Shown: piece by piece, positions 5,943-9,395 of the stretch
Layout: each line of letters opens with the position of its first letter
Position numbering within the stretch: the stretch's first letter is position 1
DNA from: DATBMY01 sp036554605
Lineage (GTDB): Bacteria; Acidobacteriota; Blastocatellia; UBA7656
Length of the DNA: 9,395 nt
Assembly (NCBI GenBank): GCA_036554605.1
Contig: DATBMY010000352.1
Location: forward strand, 1-9,395
Direction: 5' to 3'
Program-made: the position numbers and the translations under genes
The notes under the pieces: model-generated
Told to the model about the DNA's origin: nothing
What the model saw: only the letters and a program-made list of their open reading frames with translations
Database searches by the model: none

Positions 5943-8300
5943 ATGACTGCCACCTCACCCGCGGACAGTTCGCCCCGGACGGAGCGAGCGGTTGAGAGCG
6001 GCAAGGCTAGCAGGCTGGTCGCTGCGTTGAAAATAGCGGCGGTGGCTCTGGTGGGCTGTTTTTTAGCACTGGGGCTTTGGCCAGTCCCGTCCGACGGTGC
6101 TGGCGATGAGACAACAGTCGGGAATCGAGGAGGCTCAAGCGGACTGATGCAATTATTTCCCGTAATGGCTGCACCGCCTGATAACCTGCCTACGGACGAG
6201 AGGAATGCCGCAAGGGTAGAACTTGGCCGGCTGCTCTTCTTTGATCCAATCCTCTCAGGCAGTAATGACACCTCGTGCGCGACCTGCCACCACCCGGACC
6301 TGGGGCTGAGCGATGGGCGGAAGCTCTCGATGGGGCAGGGAGGGAGGGGCATAGGTCAGAATAGAGAGGGGGGCGTCTCGCTGAGGCGAAGCTCGCCATC
6401 GCTTTGGAACGTGGGGTACTACCATGCCCAGTTTTGGGACGGGCGTGTAACTAGCCTGGAAGAACAAGCGGTCGCTCCCATCATTAACAAGCTCGAGCTG
6501 GACGAAGATCCCGAAAGGTTGCTTGCCGAGCTTAAAGAGATACCCGAGTACGTTCAGAAGTTCGACGAATCCTTTAGCCCGTCGGGAAGCACCAGCGTGA
6601 CTCTTGACAACATAGGGAAAGCGATTGCTGCCTTTGAGAGGACCCTTACGGCCAACAACTCTCCTTTTGATCGATTTGTAGGAGGGGACCGAGAGGCCCT
6701 ATCCGACTCACAGCGGCGCGGGTTCAACATATTTCGTTCCGGCAGGACACGCTGCATCGAATGCCATGGTCTGCCCACCTTTGCGGACCGAGATTTCAAA
6801 GCCCTGGGAGTGCCGGATTCTGAAAGCCAGCCCGATTTAGGCCGGTTTGAAATCACGCAGAAGCCGCTCGATAAGTTCGCCTTTAAAGTTCCAACCCTTC
6901 GCAATATCGCGTTGACCGCCCCTTACATGCACAATGGCAGTCTGGCAGACCTGGATGAAGTGATTGACTTTTACTCTTCTGGAGGCGAGCCAAAGATAGG
7001 CGTCGCGGTCGATGACAAGTTGCGCGCTTTCCTGCTATCGAAGCAGGAAAGGGAGGACCTCATTGCCTTCTTGTTTTCCCTTACCGATGAATCGAATCTC
7101 CCCCAGATACCGGACAAGGTTCCATCGGGGCTACCTGTCGTCTCGCGTATCGACAATCCGATTCGAGAGTTGGTCGCCAGATACGGGCGGGCAGCGGCGA
7201 GACAGGGGGATGTTAAGGGTCCGGCCCAAGTGCTACGAGTAGAATCGGGCCAGTCGATTCAAAAGGCGATAGACCGGTCGCGGCCGGGAGACGTAATCGA
7301 AGTGATGCCCGGCACCTACAATGAGCCGCTCGTAGTAGATGTCGATAATTTAGTTATTAGGGGTATTACTGCTCGCGCCGCGGCGGGCAGTACAAAGGAG
7401 CCTCCTGGTTCATTTGGGGGTGAGAAGCGGCCGGTACTCGACGGGAAAAAAGAAATATTTGATGGTCTAATCGTATCAGCAAAAGACGTTAGATTCGAAG
7501 GATTCGAGATTAGAGACTATTTGGCGAATGCGGTGTTCGCCCAGTACGCGCGGAACCTAACCCTGACCGACCTCACCGTTCAAAAGACCGGGCTTTACGG
7601 CATCCATATTCTCAACAGCAATGATGTGGCTATCGAGAATGTCGCTGCTACTAAAGCTATCGATATTGGCATTTACGTCAATGGTTCGCGAAATTGCAGG
7701 ATCAGCGCATGCGAGACCTATGGGAACGCAGTCGGAATTCACGTGGAGAATTGCCTCGGCACTGTTATAGAGACGAACTTCGTACACGATAATAGCTGCG
7801 GGATTATCGTCTCCGCCCTGCCCAACAATACATCCACTGTGGCGAAAGACTGTCTGGTAATAAAGAACAGAATTATCAATAACAATGCCATGAACCCCGG
7901 GGAGCTTAGCACGTTCATCGGGGGTCTGCCTGAGGGGAGGGGAGTCATAATTATTGCCGCCGACAATACCGAAATTACGGCGAATGAGATTCGCGGGCAC
8001 GGAAGCTACGCGGTCGGAGTCCTGGGACCGCGGTCGTTTATGGCTTCCGGCGCTAGCTTCGATGTAGGGATGGTGCCTGAAAACAACTGGATACACGACA
8101 ACACATATTCAGACAACGGGAAGAACCCCGAGTCTCTGGTCTTGAAGGCCGGGCTCGGGGGCGGCGACCTCGCCTGGGACTTCTCAGGCCCGACAAACAG
8201 ATGGGATGAGGAGGGTGCCTCGCGCGCGACGCCTATCTTAAAAGGGGGATGGCCTGGGGTGGCAAGGCGGGCCTACTGGCGCATACTAAATCTTCTTTAA
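5943..8300 (+). CDS. MauG/CcpA-type diheme peroxidase fused to parallel beta-helix domain
   Basis: 785 residues, exported. A hydrophobic segment (~28-47) anchors or exports it; LVGC at 36-39 resembles a lipobox, but hydrophobic residues continue after the Cys. Residues ~75-380 are a bacterial diheme cytochrome c peroxidase/MauG domain: GRLLFFDP (95-102), heme 1 CATCH (112-116), FWDGR (164-168), Gln175 and Glu185, heme 2 CIECH (271-275), and VPTLRNIALTAPYMHNGS (316-333). Compared from memory with Pseudomonas CcpA, Trp165, Gln175 and Glu185 match Trp94, Gln104 and Glu114. The distal His71 position is Gln132, and the Met275 heme ligand position is Tyr344, as in MauG. After a linker, residues ~427-730 form a right-handed parallel beta-helix with SIQKAIDRSRPGDVIEVMPG (438-457) and repeats such as IDIGIYVNGS and NAVGIHVEN. 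This resembles the TIGR03805 family, which is often paired with a diheme cytochrome protein. The domains are clear; substrate is unknown. Confidence 0.92.
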   Translation: MTATSPADSSPRTERAVESGKASRLVAALKIAAVALVGCFLALGLWPVPSDGAGDETTVGNRGGSSGLMQLFPVMAAPPDNLPTDERNAARVELGRLLFFDPILSGSNDTSCATCHHPDLGLSDGRKLSMGQGGRGIGQNREGGVSLRRSSPSLWNVGYYHAQFWDGRVTSLEEQAVAPIINKLELDEDPERLLAELKEIPEYVQKFDESFSPSGSTSVTLDNIGKAIAAFERTLTANNSPFDRFVGGDREALSDSQRRGFNIFRSGRTRCIECHGLPTFADRDFKALGVPDSESQPDLGRFEITQKPLDKFAFKVPTLRNIALTAPYMHNGSLADLDEVIDFYSSGGEPKIGVAVDDKLRAFLLSKQEREDLIAFLFSLTDESNLPQIPDKVPSGLPVVSRIDNPIRELVARYGRAAARQGDVKGPAQVLRVESGQSIQKAIDRSRPGDVIEVMPGTYNEPLVVDVDNLVIRGITARAAAGSTKEPPGSFGGEKRPVLDGKKEIFDGLIVSAKDVRFEGFEIRDYLANAVFAQYARNLTLTDLTVQKTGLYGIHILNSNDVAIENVAATKAIDIGIYVNGSRNCRISACETYGNAVGIHVENCLGTVIETNFVHDNSCGIIVSALPNNTSTVAKDCLVIKNRIINNNAMNPGELSTFIGGLPEGRGVIIIAADNTEITANEIRGHGSYAVGVLGPRSFMASGASFDVGMVPENNWIHDNTYSDNGKNPESLVLKAGLGGGDLAWDFSGPTNRWDEEGASRATPILKGGWPGVARRAYWRILNLL

Positions 8301-8326
8301 AGCGACAAAGAGCACAATTAAAGGGT

Positions 8327-8372
8327 AGAAATATTACACGAATAGAGTAGTTTATGATATACTCCCGCCACG
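8327..8372 (+). repeat. Promoter block copy 2 of the paralog pair
   Basis: This is the partner of the minus-strand block at 5716-5760. The first 13 bases are identical and TGATATACTC is identical. The differences fall mainly in the spacer between the two promoter boxes, as expected if the boxes are under selection. Confidence 0.8.
8334..8363 (+). promoter_or_regulatory. Predicted promoter of paralog B
   Basis: TTACAC (8334-8339) and TATACT (8358-8363) lie 18 bp apart. They match the boxes in front of paralog A, where the spacer is 17 bp. The predicted start of transcription is near 8370, some 400 bases before the ATG at 8772. Confidence 0.6.
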
Positions 8373-8439
8373 CTTCATATTTCAGAGAGCAACCTCTTCT
8401 TGGGTGGCGCTAATCTGTTCTAAAACGTGACAGACTAGC

Positions 8440-8481
8440 ATGTCTAATGCCGGGTCCAACAGGGTTAAGCCAGGCGGATAG
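8440..8481 (+). CDS. Possible 13-residue leader peptide, paralog B leader
   Basis: ATG to TAG encodes MSNAGSNRVKPGG and begins in the CATGTCTA shared with the paralog A leader. Its last codons and stop fall inside the competing hairpin arms at 8467-8491, so a ribosome here would affect which fold forms; that is inference. There is no good ribosome site, and chance is a real alternative. Confidence 0.2.
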   Translation: MSNAGSNRVKPGG

Positions 8482-8755
8482 GCTTGTCCGCTATAAACAG
8501 CTGGCCTACGGCCTATCTAGCCGTGCTGAACTCTCTAGACCTTTCGTGCCAGAAATTTGAGCGTTGCTCGTTGAAGCAGAGCGATGGACTATGAAGCCGG
8601 CTGGTTGACTTGGTTATGCTCATGACAAAGTCGCACAAGGCAGTCAGCCTGGGGTGGTGAATCCGCAAGCATCATCCGCTGTAGGGCGGTAGTGCGTGCG
8701 GGGTGCTAATTTGGATCCTCAAATGAGGGGGCAGTAGCGAGACGCCAATTAATTG

Positions 8756-8763
8756 AAAGGAGA
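8756..8763 (+). promoter_or_regulatory. Ribosome binding site of paralog B
   Basis: AAAGGAGA ends 8 bases before ATG 8772, the same spacing as for paralog A. Confidence 0.8.
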
Positions 8764-8771
8764 ATCTACGA

Positions 8772-9395
8772 ATGAAGACCCGTAAGAAATTGCTTTTCGT
8801 CATAGGGCTGGCAGTCATCGCCGCCGGTAGTCTGACGACCTGGGCTATCGCCCGCGCAAATTCCAGGCCGCAGCCCATCAACACAAGGTATCTTGACACA
8901 TTCTTCCAGCGCTATGTCGCGTCGCTGAACTCGAAGAGTGTTGCCGACATGATGAGCTTCTACACGGATGATTCGAAGTCGGTTATGGCCTGGGGCGTGG
9001 AGATGGATAACGCTCAGCGAGCGGCGTACTATGCCGCCTGCAAGGAGGCTTTCCCGAATGCCGTAATTGAAATTCGGAAAGTTACGATCGAGCCGACCGG
9101 TGTAACGAGTGGTTTAGTGACCTGGGAATTCGGCATCAGGTCGGGTCCGCAGATGGCGCCCTTTATGGGGGTCTACAAGAAGGTCGATAATGCTCCCAAG
9201 ATCGACGGGTATGATCAGGTGGGGGTCTCGACCGGACAGATCGCCGCGATCAGCCAGGGCGCTCTGGAAACTATAAAGGAGATGGAGGGACAGGTCGCGG
9301 CCCTCGATAAGGAGATTAGAACCCTGGACGAGCAGATCGCCGAGTTGAACGAAGAACTTGGGGAAGGGGCCAACTACGCGGCTGACGCGGAAGGC
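8772..9395 (+). CDS. Membrane-anchored SnoaL/NTF2-like protein with coiled coil (paralog B, 3' end outside window)
   Basis: 208 codons are visible with no stop, so the gene runs off the window; about 60 more residues are expected by comparison with paralog A. It starts MKTRKKLL with a hydrophobic anchor or signal (~7-27). It then has the NTF2-like pattern (~38-155): YLDTFFQRYVASLNS, MMSFY, MAWGVEMDN, RAAYYAAC, TWEFGI and PFMG, ending in KIDGYDQVGVSTG (143-155). The last of these is identical to paralog A. A coiled coil begins at ~165 (VAALDKEIRTLDEQIAELNE). The most conserved parts lie within the domain, suggesting that its pocket or interface, not just the anchor, is kept. The coiled coil diverges more, so partner choice may differ. 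Function is unknown. It has its own copy of the paralog A promoter block. Confidence 0.85.
   Translation, partial: MKTRKKLLFVIGLAVIAAGSLTTWAIARANSRPQPINTRYLDTFFQRYVASLNSKSVADMMSFYTDDSKSVMAWGVEMDNAQRAAYYAACKEAFPNAVIEIRKVTIEPTGVTSGLVTWEFGIRSGPQMAPFMGVYKKVDNAPKIDGYDQVGVSTGQIAAISQGALETIKEMEGQVAALDKEIRTLDEQIAELNEELGEGANYAADAEG

Larger units (their letters stand above)
8301..8771 (+). other. Gene-free region: promoter and long 5' leader of paralog B
   Basis: After the fusion gene stop there is no obvious terminator. From about 8370 a ~400-base leader runs to paralog B. It is rich in competing inverted repeats: AAGCC/GGCTT (8467-8485), GCGGA/TCCGC (8474-8491) and GATAGGC/GCCTATC (8477-8517) share bases and cannot all form; TGACT/AGTCA (8606-8646) competes with GACTT/AAGTC (8607-8632). 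GGCC/GGCC (8503-8513), GAGC/GCTC (8559-8569) and CCTC/GAGG (8717-8728), the last about 28 bases before the ribosome site, are further small hairpins. No tRNA or known riboswitch was recognised. Confidence 0.45.

Noticed and set aside
7557..8096. 179-residue minus-strand frame inside the beta-helix part
   Set aside because: It is antisense to clearly conserved beta-helix repeats and has no domain or ribosome site of its own.
8605..8620. TTGACT and TATGCT as a promoter close to paralog B
   Set aside because: The two hexamers are only 4 bases apart, and no -10 box lies at 16-18 bp from TTGACT.
8672..8899. 75-residue minus-strand frame across the paralog B start
   Set aside because: It covers the ribosome site and N-terminus of a gene supported by its paralog. 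No independent support was seen.
1..9395. tRNA, rRNA, CRISPR repeats, transposase or integrase genes
   Set aside because: None seen by eye on either strand; no regular spaced repeats and no tRNA-like cloverleaf with a TTC loop were found.

Overview
The window looks like a chromosomal accessory segment of an Acidobacteriota bacterium; Blastocatellia is only a guess. The main clue is an ~814-residue duplicated MacB/FtsX permease of the ADOP type, an architecture expanded mainly in Acidobacteriota. Moderately high GC, long intergenic spaces and a secreted diheme peroxidase fused to a beta-helix fit this. No rRNA, tRNA, CRISPR array, transposase or phage gene was seen.

Left part (1-4291), all on +: the C-terminal part of a TPR protein whose start lies before the window; a trans-prenyl diphosphate synthase most like CrtE/GGPP synthases; and the ADOP permease, which starts at ATG 1847 behind a clear GGAGGA. 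The gaps are under 100 bases, so these could be co-transcribed, but their functions do not obviously match. A strong hairpin (4338-4373) lies between the permease and the convergent next gene.

Right part (4524-9395): a central + strand gene (5943-8300) encodes a membrane-anchored, exported protein that joins a MauG/CcpA-type diheme peroxidase to a right-handed parallel beta-helix. On either side, pointing outward, lie two paralogous genes (4524-5327 on -, and 8772 to beyond the window end on +). Each encodes an N-terminally anchored protein with an NTF2/SnoaL-like domain followed by a coiled coil. The paralogs are about 55% identical over 200 residues.

Each paralog is preceded by a leader of about 400 nt. 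At the distal end of each leader is a near-copy of one ~46-bp promoter block (TTACAC, 17 or 18 bp, TATACT), which can be read directly from the sequence. Inside both leaders is a tiny reading frame starting at a shared CATGTCTA, plus several inverted repeats that compete for the same bases. The paralogs are therefore probably co-regulated and may be controlled through their leaders. The symmetrical layout of two anchored SnoaL-like proteins around an exported peroxidase/beta-helix fusion is the most interesting part of the window. Joint function is an inference from layout alone.
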